NCBI GenBank assembly: GCA_005792865.1
Contig: SXQR01000132.1
Location: 1-6,670 of the forward strand
Direction of reading: 5' to 3'
Length of the DNA stretch: 6,670 nt
DNA from: Flavobacterium sp.
GTDB taxonomy: Bacteria > Bacteroidota > Bacteroidia > Flavobacteriales > Flavobacteriaceae
Numbering within the stretch: position 1 is the stretch's first letter; the number at the start of each line of letters is the position of its first letter. Both the position numbers and the translations under genes were made by a program. Shown here piece after piece: positions 1 to 5,932 of this stretch. A model generated the notes under the pieces. The model saw only the letters and a list, made by a program, of their open reading frames with translations. It did not search any database and had not been told where the DNA came from.

Positions 1-79
1 CGACCTCGACGCCGCGCATTAAGTTGGCAATTAACATGACCAGTATGGCCGTCAGTAAAATCCTAAGCAAAACTTTCAT
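1..79 (-). CDS. Phage holin family / YvlD-like small membrane protein (5' part only)
   Basis: Only the first 26 codons are in the window; the gene runs off the left edge. The ATG is the complement of bases 77-79. The peptide starts MKVLLRILLTAILVMLIANL and continues into an RGVEV-like stretch, i.e. a short basic start, one hydrophobic segment of about 17 residues, then a Gly-Val turn. This matches the N-terminus of the Phage_holin_4_2/YvlD proteins (usually about 110-120 residues, four membrane segments), which are common chromosomal genes in Flavobacteria. Despite the name they are not evidence of a prophage, and no lysis or phage gene is seen nearby. A weak minus-strand promoter is possible: TTG at the complement of 116-118, an 18-base gap, then TATTTATA at the complement of 90-97, but AT-rich sequence makes this easy to get by chance. 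The family call rests on a short fragment; any small membrane protein is the alternative. Confidence 0.55.
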   Translation of the reverse strand, partial: MKVLLRILLTAILVMLIANLMRGVEV

Positions 80-174
80 GTGATGAATTTATAAATATTT
101 TTAAAATCCATTAAACAAGCGAATAATTTAACGCAAAAAAATTTGCGGCCACCACTGCCGATAGAAAAAAATAT

Positions 175-182
175 TATCTTTG
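175..182 (+). promoter_or_regulatory. Bacteroidetes -7 box of the choice-of-anchor J gene
   Basis: TATCTTTG is a perfect match to the Bacteroidetes -7 consensus TAnnTTTG, 30 bases before the ATG at 213. No good -33 TTG is seen at 17-23 bases upstream; the closest is CTG at 155-157 with a 17-base gap. The 133-base spacer (80-212) is AT-rich and otherwise shows nothing recognisable. The leader before the ATG is A/T-rich, as is usual for this phylum, with no Shine-Dalgarno sequence. Confidence 0.65.
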
Positions 183-212
183 AACTTCAATTTAAATTAA
201 CGAACATTATCT

Positions 213-1142
213 ATGAAAAAACTTTTACTCTCTGCCTTTGCGGTTGCATCATTCTCGGCCAACGCACAGGTGACCGTCTTTGAAGACGGTTTTGAAACGT
301 ATGATGACTTCCTGATCACCGGTTTTGGTGACTGGCTGACCATCGACATTGACGGTCTCGGAACCTACACCGGTGGTTTGGACGAAGGTGCTGAACCTTG
401 GCCAAACTCTTTCGAACCACAAGCGTGGATCATTTTCAATCCGGTAACCGCGATGGTATCAAATGCCACTTCCGGTGCTGAAGTTCGCAACTTCGATCCT
501 CACACGGGAAGCAAGTATGCCGCTTCATGGGCATCGGTTCCGGATGCAGGCGTTGGAAACAACGATCTTCTGGTGAGCCCGATGGTATCGCTGGGCACAT
601 CTAACAACGAAGTTAAATTTTGGGTTAAGTCGATGTCAAACTCTTACGGGCTTGAGCAGTACAGGGTATTGGTAACAACAAATCCCAATCCAACTCAATT
701 GAGCGATTTTACCCAGATTTCAGGAGTTCCTGCCCTTCAGGCACCTTATCCTAACTGGGAAGAGAAGACATTCTCATTGAATGCGTATTCCAACCAGTCT
801 ATTCGCGTAGCGATCCGCAACGTAGGTGTTGACCACTACATGCTGATGGTTGACGATTTCCGCATCCTGTCATCCAACCTGGCTGCCAACGAGGCTTTCT
901 CATCAAAATTCTCGACTTACCCGAACCCTGCCACTAACGTGATCAACCTGACAAACGCCGAGTCAATCCGCGTAAACGCAGTAAATATCACGGATTTGAA
1001 CGGCCGTATCGTGAAGTCGGTTAAATTTACCGATGCTCCAGCCGATATCCAGATCAACATTGCCGACCTTTCTTCAGGCATGTACATGATGAACATTTCA
1101 TCTGACCAAGGTACAGCAGTTAAAAAAATCGTGAAGAATTAA
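213..1142 (+). CDS. Secreted choice-of-anchor J domain protein with T9SS type A sorting domain
   Basis: A 309-residue secreted protein. Residues 1-18 are a signal peptide (MKKLLLSAFAVASFSANA, cleaved before Gln19). Residues about 22-220 resemble the choice-of-anchor J/MAM-like jelly-roll fold: an early FEDGFE motif, a later LLVSPMVSLG segment, WVKSMSNSYG, then an HYMLMVDDFRI strand near the end, all hallmarks of that family. Residues about 233-309 are a T9SS type A sorting domain, with YPNP at 236-239, a DLNGR turn, LSSGMYMMNIS and a basic end VKKIVKN. The protein should therefore cross the inner membrane by Sec and the outer membrane by the T9SS, ending on the cell surface or outside. No catalytic residues or partner domain are visible, so its ligand is unknown; such domains often bind glycans or proteins. 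It has its own promoter and terminator, so it is a single-gene unit. Its DNA appears less GC-rich than the genes to the right. Confidence 0.88.
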   Translation: MKKLLLSAFAVASFSANAQVTVFEDGFETYDDFLITGFGDWLTIDIDGLGTYTGGLDEGAEPWPNSFEPQAWIIFNPVTAMVSNATSGAEVRNFDPHTGSKYAASWASVPDAGVGNNDLLVSPMVSLGTSNNEVKFWVKSMSNSYGLEQYRVLVTTNPNPTQLSDFTQISGVPALQAPYPNWEEKTFSLNAYSNQSIRVAIRNVGVDHYMLMVDDFRILSSNLAANEAFSSKFSTYPNPATNVINLTNAESIRVNAVNITDLNGRIVKSVKFTDAPADIQINIADLSSGMYMMNISSDQGTAVKKIVKN

Positions 1143-1163
1143 TTTTTCGATTACTTAAAATAG

Positions 1164-1189
1164 AAGCCTTCCAACCGGAAGGCTTTTTT
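1164..1189 (+). terminator. Rho-independent terminator after the choice-of-anchor J gene
   Basis: A perfect 9-base-pair stem, AAGCCTTCC (1164-1172) against GGAAGGCTT (1177-1185), closes an AACC loop, and six T's run from 1184 to 1189. It begins 22 bases after the stop codon and separates this gene from the next one. A-rich sequence lies on the left flank (1157-1160), so it may work weakly on the other strand as well. Confidence 0.92.
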
Positions 1190-1209
1190 ATTTGCATAAC
1201 TTTTTTACT

Positions 1210-1217
1210 TACATTTG
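1210..1217 (+). promoter_or_regulatory. Bacteroidetes -7 box of the Asp-box protein gene
   Basis: TACATTTG matches TAnnTTTG exactly, 22 bases before the ATG at 1240. A TTTG at 1191-1194 could be the -33 element, but the gap of 15 bases is shorter than the usual 17-23. The box supports a start at 1240, because any start upstream of it would not be on this transcript. Confidence 0.65.
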
Positions 1218-1239
1218 GTTAAACCCAAAAAACTTTAAA

Positions 1240-2562
1240 ATGAAAAAACAATTACTTATGTTGATGCTTCTGGGCGCCGGCGCTGCCCACGCGCAGTTCT
1301 GGACTCCAAAAGCAACGGGATTCGCAAGCGCGAGCCGCGGTATCGATGACATTTCCATCGTCGATGACAACGTCGTGTGGGTAAAGGCCTACGACGGATC
1401 GGGAACGGGCAACCAGACCATTAAGGATTTCTCCCGAAGCACCGACGGCGGGAATACCTGGACCGCGGGCACGGCTTTCCTGGGACTTGGAACTGCCAAT
1501 ACCGGACTTTCGTCCATTAGCGCGGTTTCGGCTACAACGGCATGGTTATCGGGCTATCCCACTGCTTCAACATCTGCCGGCCAGGGCGTTTGGAAAACTG
1601 TGGATGGCGGCGCGACGTGGGCCAAACAGGGAACGGCTTCATTCTCCGGTGCGGCCAGTTTTGCCAATTTTGTTCATTTCTGGAACGCCAACGAAGGCGT
1701 TGCCCAGGGCGATCCGGAAGGCGGATACTTTGAAATTTACACGACGACCAACGGAGGGACAACCTGGACACGCGTACCGTCTGCAAACATTCCTGCTCCG
1801 TTGAGCGCCTCAGAATACGGATATGTCCATAACCTTGACGTGGTGGGCAATACCATTTGGTTCGGGACAAGTTTGGGCAGGATGTACAAGTCAACCGACA
1901 AAGGCCTGACCTGGACCGTGGCACAAACACCACTCTCGGATTTTGGTGGAACGGCCGAATCAGGAAACTACACTTTCTCTGACCAAAACAAGGGCTTGCT
2001 CAACAACAGTGGCGGACAACTCTGGAGCACTTCCGACGGCGGCGTCACCTGGACACCGTTGATCCCTACCGGCGTATTTGGCAACAACGACATCGAGTAT
2101 GTTCCCGGTACGACGATGGTCGTCTCCTCGGGCGGCGCGACAGGCTATGGCTCTTACTACAGTCTTGACGACGGTGCGACGTGGCAGGTTGCAGAGGCCG
2201 ATACCCAATTCACGACAATCGAATTCCTTAACAACACCACGGGATTCGCAGGCGGGTTCAACCAGAATTCCACAACGGGCGGCATCTTCAAATATACCGG
2301 CACGCAACTTCCGGTTGCCGGTTTTGACCGCACCGAATTTTCGGTGTACCCTAACCCAACCGCTAACATCCTGAACATCTCCGGCGAATCGATACGCTCC
2401 ATCGTCGTGGCCGACCTCTCGGGGAAAACTGTTTTAAAGCAAACGTTCGGATCGATTGACAATCCTTCCATCGACCTGGGATCGCTGCAGACCGGCGCCT
2501 ACGTGGTGACCGTTGTCAATGCGCAGGGCGAGGCCAAGGCCATGAAGGTCCTCAAGCAATAG
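1240..2562 (+). CDS. Secreted BNR/Asp-box beta-propeller protein with T9SS sorting domain
   Basis: A 440-residue protein of the sialidase/VPS10/Ycf48-like propeller type. Residues 1-18 are a signal peptide (MKKQLLMLMLLGAGAAHA, cleaved before Gln19). Six Asp-box motifs (S/T-x-D-x-G-x-T-W) follow: STDGGNTW 67-74, TVDGGATW 120-127, TTNGGTTW 169-176, STDKGLTW 218-225, TSDGGVTW 264-271 and SLDDGATW 308-315, spaced 44-53 residues apart, one per blade. Residues about 366-440 form a T9SS type A sorting domain with YPNP at 370-373 and LQTGAYVVTV near the end. The protein is therefore exported to the surface. Asp-boxes are structural, and the arginines and acid/Tyr pair of a sialidase are not apparent, so an enzyme activity should not be assumed; a binding or scaffold role is equally possible. 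The ATG at 1240 is chosen over an in-frame TTG at 1192 because it starts the signal peptide and lies after the promoter. Confidence 0.87.
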   Translation: MKKQLLMLMLLGAGAAHAQFWTPKATGFASASRGIDDISIVDDNVVWVKAYDGSGTGNQTIKDFSRSTDGGNTWTAGTAFLGLGTANTGLSSISAVSATTAWLSGYPTASTSAGQGVWKTVDGGATWAKQGTASFSGAASFANFVHFWNANEGVAQGDPEGGYFEIYTTTNGGTTWTRVPSANIPAPLSASEYGYVHNLDVVGNTIWFGTSLGRMYKSTDKGLTWTVAQTPLSDFGGTAESGNYTFSDQNKGLLNNSGGQLWSTSDGGVTWTPLIPTGVFGNNDIEYVPGTTMVVSSGGATGYGSYYSLDDGATWQVAEADTQFTTIEFLNNTTGFAGGFNQNSTTGGIFKYTGTQLPVAGFDRTEFSVYPNPTANILNISGESIRSIVVADLSGKTVLKQTFGSIDNPSIDLGSLQTGAYVVTVVNAQGEAKAMKVLKQ

Positions 2563-2584
2563 TCCCAGATCCATAAAAAGATTT

Positions 2585-2611
2585 AAGGCTGCCCCAAGGG
2601 CGGCCTTTTTT
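2585..2611. terminator. Bidirectional terminator between convergent genes
   Basis: A 10-base-pair stem with one G-T pair joins 2585-2594 (AAGGCTGCCC) to 2598-2607 (GGGCGGCCTT) around a CAA loop. On the plus strand six T's follow (2606-2611). On the minus strand the stem is followed by AAATCTTTTTATGG (complement of 2571-2584), also T-rich. It can thus end both the Asp-box gene and the pdxJ-hydrolase transcript. The plus-strand T run overlaps the hydrolase stop codon (complement of 2610-2612). Confidence 0.9.
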
Positions 2612-3383
2612 ATGCCCGCAATAGAAAGTTGATACAGTTCTCCAGGAATGCCTGGGGATTCTCGGCGTGAAGCCAGTGGCCCGCGTTGGGGATGTCGGTA
2701 ATTTCGGCGCGGGGAAAGTGCTTCCTGATCAGGGGCGCGTCCTCTTCCTTGATATAACCAGACCGGTCCCCGCGCAGGAAAAGCACCGGCCCGTCGTAGC
2801 GGGCTTGTGGGGACAGCTCCTCTCCCACGATATCGCGGTTTTGAACGAACACATCCAGGTTGAACCGCAGGGCCAGCTGTCCGGGTTCTTTCCAAAAAAG
2901 GCTCTTGAGCAGGAATTGGCGCGTACTGGCCTCGGGGACATAAGTTGCGAGGATCTCGTCGGCTTTTGCGCGATCAGGTTTTTTCGTGAAGTCGATGGCC
3001 GAAAGCCCGTCCAGGATCTCATCGTGGTGCGGGCGGTAGTATTTGGGCGCGATATCGGCGACGATAAGGCTGCGCGTGCGCTGCGGATGCGAGGTCGCAA
3101 AAAACATCGCGATCTTCCCGCCCATCGAGTGACCGATGATATCGGCCGTTGCGAGCTGGTGATGGTCCATATAATGCAACAGGTCGGCGGTCATGGCGGC
3201 GTATGAAAAGTCATCCGAATGGAAACTGCGGCCGTGGTTGCGCAGGTCGAGCGCATGGACGCGGAAACCCTTTTGGGCAAATTGGCCGGAGAGCGTCTTC
3301 CAGTTGTCGGACATGCCGAGGAAGCCGTGCATGATGACCAGGGGGCGGCCCTCGCCTTCTATTTTGGAGTACAATGGTTCCAT
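2610..3383 (-). CDS. Alpha/beta hydrolase, YbfF-like esterase
   Basis: A 257-residue cytoplasmic alpha/beta hydrolase. Visible landmarks are the oxyanion-hole HGFLG at 19-23, DLRNHGRS at 46-53, the nucleophile elbow GHSMGG at 84-89 (Ser86), VADIAP at 108-113 and AGHWLHAENP at 234-243 (catalytic His236). The HGFLG, DLRNHGRS and DIAP pattern and the length match the YbfF esterase family of about 255 residues. In that family the acid is thought to be the Asp of the DIAP segment, here Asp110. MenH and other lipase-like members are alternatives, and the natural substrate is unknown. The ATG at 3383 is preferred to an in-frame GTG at 3437, because the extra 18 residues look nothing like the family. 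It follows pdxJ on the same strand, 82 bases downstream with no terminator between, so the two are probably co-transcribed. A role in vitamin B6 metabolism does not follow from this. Confidence 0.88.
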   Translation of the reverse strand: MEPLYSKIEGEGRPLVIMHGFLGMSDNWKTLSGQFAQKGFRVHALDLRNHGRSFHSDDFSYAAMTADLLHYMDHHQLATADIIGHSMGGKIAMFFATSHPQRTRSLIVADIAPKYYRPHHDEILDGLSAIDFTKKPDRAKADEILATYVPEASTRQFLLKSLFWKEPGQLALRFNLDVFVQNRDIVGEELSPQARYDGPVLFLRGDRSGYIKEEDAPLIRKHFPRAEITDIPNAGHWLHAENPQAFLENCINFLLRA

Positions 3384-3465
3384 TTTACCAGTTTTTGCGT
3401 GAGCGGGTGAAGCAAAGTGCCATGCACTGCGGAACACGCGACGGCGCGCAGCAGGCCGGCACGCC

Positions 3466-4179
3466 CTATTTCAATTTTTGGATATACATGTTGACGACGT
3501 TGTCCAGCCCCAGGTAAATGGCCTCGCAGATGAGCGCGTGGCCGATCGAGACCTCGAGCAGGCCGGGGACGTTTTCCTTGAAGAACCTGATGTTGTCCAG
3601 GTTCAGGTCATGGCCAGCGTTGATGCCAAGGCCAAGCTCGGTGGCGCGGATGGCAGCCAGCCTGTACGGTTCAACCGATGCCCGGTCCCCGGCGGCAAAC
3701 CCCCGCGCGAAGTCTTCGGTGTACAGCTCGATGCGGTCCGTGCCCGTTTGGGCCGCGCCCTCGACCATCTCGATGACCGGGTCTACAAAAATGGAAGTCC
3801 TGATCCCTTTCTCCCTGAAAACCGCAATGATTTCCCGGAGGTAATCGCGGTGGGCAACGGTGTCCCAACCCGCATTGGAGGTGATCGCGCCCGGCGGATC
3901 GGGGACCAGGGTGACCTGTTCCGGCATGACTTCCAGGACGAGGTTAGTGAACCTGGGCTCCGGGTTGCCCTCGATATTGAATTCGGTGTGGACGACGGGG
4001 CGGAGTTCGCGCGCATCGCTGTAGCGGATGTGGCGCTCGTCAGGCCTTGGATGGATCGTGATGCCGTGCGCGCCAAAGACCTGGATATCCCGCGCCGATT
4101 TGACCAGGTCCGGCATGTTGGAGCCGCGCGCATTGCGGAGGGTCGCGAGCTTGTTGATGTTGACGCTGAGTTTTACCAT
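3466..4179 (-). CDS. pdxJ: Pyridoxine 5'-phosphate synthase
   Basis: PdxJ condenses 1-deoxy-D-xylulose 5-phosphate with 3-amino-2-oxopropyl phosphate to pyridoxine 5'-phosphate, the ring-closing step of DXP-dependent vitamin B6 synthesis in the cytoplasm. The 237-residue product is full length for this TIM-barrel family and very typical: KLSVNINKLATLRNARG at 3-19, the phosphate- and ring-binding HPRPDERHIRYSD at 43-55 (His43, Arg45), TEFNIEG at 65-71 (Glu70), VTLVPDPP at 89-96, TSNAGWDT at 100-107, GINAGHDLN at 185-193 (His190) and the phosphate-grip SIGHAL at 211-216. All expected active-site residues are present. The ATG at 4179 gives the conserved MVKLSVNIN start. It is divergent from the CBS-protein gene and leads the hydrolase. 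A perfect minus-strand -7 box lies about 15 bases upstream. Confidence 0.97.
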   Translation of the reverse strand: MVKLSVNINKLATLRNARGSNMPDLVKSARDIQVFGAHGITIHPRPDERHIRYSDARELRPVVHTEFNIEGNPEPRFTNLVLEVMPEQVTLVPDPPGAITSNAGWDTVAHRDYLREIIAVFREKGIRTSIFVDPVIEMVEGAAQTGTDRIELYTEDFARGFAAGDRASVEPYRLAAIRATELGLGINAGHDLNLDNIRFFKENVPGLLEVSIGHALICEAIYLGLDNVVNMYIQKLK

Positions 4180-4194
4180 GTCTTGCGTTTACTG

Positions 4195-4202
4195 CAAAAA
4201 TA
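4195..4202 (-). promoter_or_regulatory. Bacteroidetes -7 box of pdxJ
   Basis: The complement of CAAAAATA reads TATTTTTG, a perfect TAnnTTTG. It sits 15 bases upstream of the pdxJ ATG (4179), which implies a very short leader of roughly 8-10 bases. No TTG is found at the usual -33 distance on this strand. Confidence 0.6.
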
Positions 4203-4236
4203 CACCGAATAGCCCCATCATTCTGCCGAATTTTGA

Positions 4237-4244
4237 TTATTTTG
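4237..4244 (+). promoter_or_regulatory. Probable imperfect -7 box of the CBS protein / NAD kinase operon
   Basis: TTATTTTG matches TAnnTTTG at all but the second fixed base. It lies 20 bases before the ATG at 4265, a spacing like that of the other promoters in the window, and only 8 bases before the alternative ATG at 4253. No convincing -33 TTG is seen. It is back-to-back with the pdxJ box, 34 bases away. Confidence 0.4.
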
Positions 4245-4264
4245 CATCCGAAATGCCACAGGGA

Positions 4265-4924
4265 ATGACCCAGATCAACGATTACATCAGCAACGATTAC
4301 AAGCCCATCGAAACAACCGACACGGTAGCGGCGGTGCGAGACTTTTTTGAGGAGGTTTCCTTTTCGCATTTTCCTGTCATTGAAGAGAGTATCTATATCG
4401 GGTCGGTGAGCGGCGAGGACGTCCTGACCTTTGAGGAGAATAAACCAATTGGGCAGTTCCGATATGCGATGGAAGGTTTTTTTGCCCGGAAAGGCATGAT
4501 GTGGATGGACGTGCTCGAGATCTTCGCGCGCAACCAGACCAATCTGGTTCCCGTGCTCGATGAGAACAATGCCTACATCGGCTACTACGAAATCCCCGAT
4601 ATTATCCGCATATTCAATGAAACGCCATTTTTGAAGGAACCGGGCGGAATCATCATCGTTGAAAAACCGCTCCGGGAATATTCGATGAGCCAGATAGTAC
4701 AGATCGTCGAGAGCAACAACGGCCGCGTGCTGGGCGTGTTCATCTCGGAGGCCACCGTCGATACGGTCCAGATCACCATCAAGGTCACGCTGGGCGGGAT
4801 CAACGAGATCATCCAGACCTTCAGGAGGTACAATTACGAGATCATTTCGGAGCACGTGGAGGACACCTACCTGAACAGCCTGCGCGAACGTTCGGATTAT
4901 CTGGATAAGTACCTGAACATCTGA
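4265..4924 (+). CDS. CBS-domain pair protein with C-terminal ACT-like region
   Basis: A soluble protein of 219 residues with no signal peptide or membrane segment. Residues about 7-55 form a first CBS motif (IETTDTVAAVRDFFEE, FSHFPVIEE, YIGSVSGEDV) and residues about 78-118 a second (MMWMDVLEIFARN, TNLVPVLDENNAYIGYYEI), together a Bateman module of the kind that binds adenine nucleotides. Residues about 127-197 (GGIIIVEKPLREYSMSQIVQ onward, then VQITIKVTL and RRYNYEIISEH) follow the beta-alpha-beta-beta-alpha-beta order of an ACT domain. A charged tail with LRERSDYLDKYLNI closes the protein. This architecture is recalled as widespread in Flavobacteria next to NAD kinase, but its function is unproven. 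The stop TGA overlaps the NAD kinase ATG by one base, suggesting coupled translation. The start could be 4253 (MPQG...); 4265 is chosen because MTQINDYIS resembles relatives and leaves room for a leader. Confidence 0.85.
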   Translation: MTQINDYISNDYKPIETTDTVAAVRDFFEEVSFSHFPVIEESIYIGSVSGEDVLTFEENKPIGQFRYAMEGFFARKGMMWMDVLEIFARNQTNLVPVLDENNAYIGYYEIPDIIRIFNETPFLKEPGGIIIVEKPLREYSMSQIVQIVESNNGRVLGVFISEATVDTVQITIKVTLGGINEIIQTFRRYNYEIISEHVEDTYLNSLRERSDYLDKYLNI

Positions 4925-5808
4925 TGAAGATCGCGATCTACGGGCAATATTACCAAAACAGCACCGAGCCGATCATCCGGGAAATCTTCCTGTTCCTCAA
5001 CCGCAACGATACACAATTGGTCATCGAAGCCGATTTCCTGGCCATGTTGTACGAGAAGAAACTGCTGACAAAGGAATATAGGACCTTTACGGGTTATGAA
5101 GGACTGGACACCGATGTCGATCTGCTGATTTCCATTGGTGGCGACGGGACCATATTGCGGGCGGCCACGCTTGTCCGGGACAAAGGCATCCCGATCCTGG
5201 GCATCAATGCGGGCAGGCTCGGCTTTTTGGCTTCGGGGCAGATGGACAACCTGGAAGAATTCCTGCAGAAGGTCCTGGACCGCGACTTCCACTTGTCGGA
5301 ACGGGCCTTGCTGAGCCTGGACTGCCATCCCCCGATTCCCGAACTGGCAACGCTCAATTTCGCCATGAATGAAATTTCGGTGAGCCGCAAGGACACCACG
5401 TCGATGATCACGATCGAGACCTCGATTGACGGCGAATACCTGAATTCATATTGGGCAGATGGGCTGATCGTCTCCACACCGACGGGCTCCACCGGTTATT
5501 CCCTAAGCTGCGGCGGCCCGATCCTGACTCCTGATGTCAAAAGCTTCGTCATCACACCGATCGCACCGCACAACCTCAATGCCCGACCGCTCGTGATTCC
5601 GGATGACGTCACGATCCGGCTCCGCGTGACAGGCCGCGAAAGCCAGTACCTGGTCTCGTTGGATTCGCGTATCGCATCGGTACCGAATGAATCGGTGTTG
5701 TCTATTTCCCGCACGCCGTTCACGATACGCATGGCCGAAATTTCGGGCGAGACCTTCCTCAAGACCCTTCGGCGAAAACTGCTTTGGGGCGAAGACCGGC
5801 GCAACTGA
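4924..5808 (+). CDS. nadK: NAD kinase (ATP/polyphosphate-NAD kinase)
   Basis: NAD kinase phosphorylates NAD+ at the 2'-hydroxyl of the adenosine ribose to make NADP+, in the cytoplasm. The 294-residue protein has the normal length. It shows a short Rossmann-like start (MKIAIYGQ), the GGDGT motif at 72-76 with catalytic Asp74, GINAGRLGFL at 93-102, the NE motif at 149-150 (AMNEISVSR), and the Gly-rich block ADGLIVSTPTGSTGYSLSCG at 178-197, followed by PLVIPDD in the C-terminal beta-sandwich. All diagnostic motifs are intact. The ATG shares its A with the TGA stop of the CBS protein, so it depends on the same mRNA and probably on translational coupling. No terminator follows; 124 bases separate it from the porG-like gene. 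The older symbol is ppnK. Confidence 0.97.
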   Translation: MKIAIYGQYYQNSTEPIIREIFLFLNRNDTQLVIEADFLAMLYEKKLLTKEYRTFTGYEGLDTDVDLLISIGGDGTILRAATLVRDKGIPILGINAGRLGFLASGQMDNLEEFLQKVLDRDFHLSERALLSLDCHPPIPELATLNFAMNEISVSRKDTTSMITIETSIDGEYLNSYWADGLIVSTPTGSTGYSLSCGGPILTPDVKSFVITPIAPHNLNARPLVIPDDVTIRLRVTGRESQYLVSLDSRIASVPNESVLSISRTPFTIRMAEISGETFLKTLRRKLLWGEDRRN

Positions 5809-5869
5809 GAAGGCCACATACTACAAGTCCGTTTCCGCCGTTTTGTGTAAAGCCATTTCCCGACTCAAA

Positions 5870-5883
5870 TTGTTGCGCGACAA
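5870..5883. repeat. Near-palindrome upstream of the porG-like promoter
   Basis: TTGTTGCGCGACAA pairs with itself: TTGT (5870-5873) with ACAA (5880-5883), a T-G pair, and a G-C pair around a CG centre. No T-tract follows, so it is not a terminator. It lies 24 bases before the -7 box, where an operator could sit, but at 14 bases with one mismatch chance is a fair explanation. Confidence 0.25.
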
Positions 5884-5907
5884 TGGCTGCCGCCACCCCA
5901 TAATTGT

Positions 5908-5915
5908 TATATTTG
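5908..5915 (+). promoter_or_regulatory. Bacteroidetes -7 box of the porG-like gene
   Basis: TATATTTG matches TAnnTTTG exactly, 17 bases before the ATG at 5933. The usual -33 TTG is missing; CTG at 5887-5889 has an 18-base gap. Together with the 124-base spacer after NAD kinase it indicates that porG and uppS can be expressed on their own, although read-through from NAD kinase is not blocked by any visible terminator. Confidence 0.65.
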
Positions 5916-5932
5916 CACGCTATTTTCAAAAC

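Noticed and set aside
1..79. Prophage remnant suggested by the holin-type name
   Set aside because: This family is a common chromosomal membrane protein in Flavobacteria and no other phage gene, att site or integrase is visible.
1192..1239. TTG-initiated extension of the Asp-box protein (16 more residues)
   Set aside because: It would place residues before a perfect signal peptide and start upstream of the -7 box at 1210-1217.
1438..2184. Tandem DNA repeat or CRISPR-like array under the Asp-boxes
   Set aside because: The similarity is only about 20 bases per unit, imperfect, spaced about 130-160 bases apart and explained by the protein motif.
3384..3437. GTG start adding 18 residues to the hydrolase
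   Set aside because: The added residues do not resemble the family, and the ATG at 3383 gives the expected length and start.
3478..4212. 244-residue open frame antisense to pdxJ
   Set aside because: The minus strand encodes an intact, strongly conserved PdxJ; the antisense frame stays open because of GC-rich codon bias and shows no family features.
4028..4264. Long N-terminal extension of the CBS protein overlapping pdxJ
   Set aside because: The extension is the antisense of the pdxJ 5' end, lacks domain similarity, and lies upstream of the likely promoter.
4260..4264. AGGGA directly before the ATG at 4265 as a Shine-Dalgarno site
   Set aside because: It has no spacing to the start codon, and this phylum rarely uses such sites.
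4040..4855. 271-residue open frame antisense to the CBS protein
   Set aside because: It is a shadow of the CBS-protein and pdxJ frames, with low-complexity D/H/R-rich content and no plausible start signal.
5687..5932. Upstream extension of the porG-like protein into NAD kinase
   Set aside because: It overlaps the conserved NAD kinase C-terminus in another frame and would bury the signal peptide internally.
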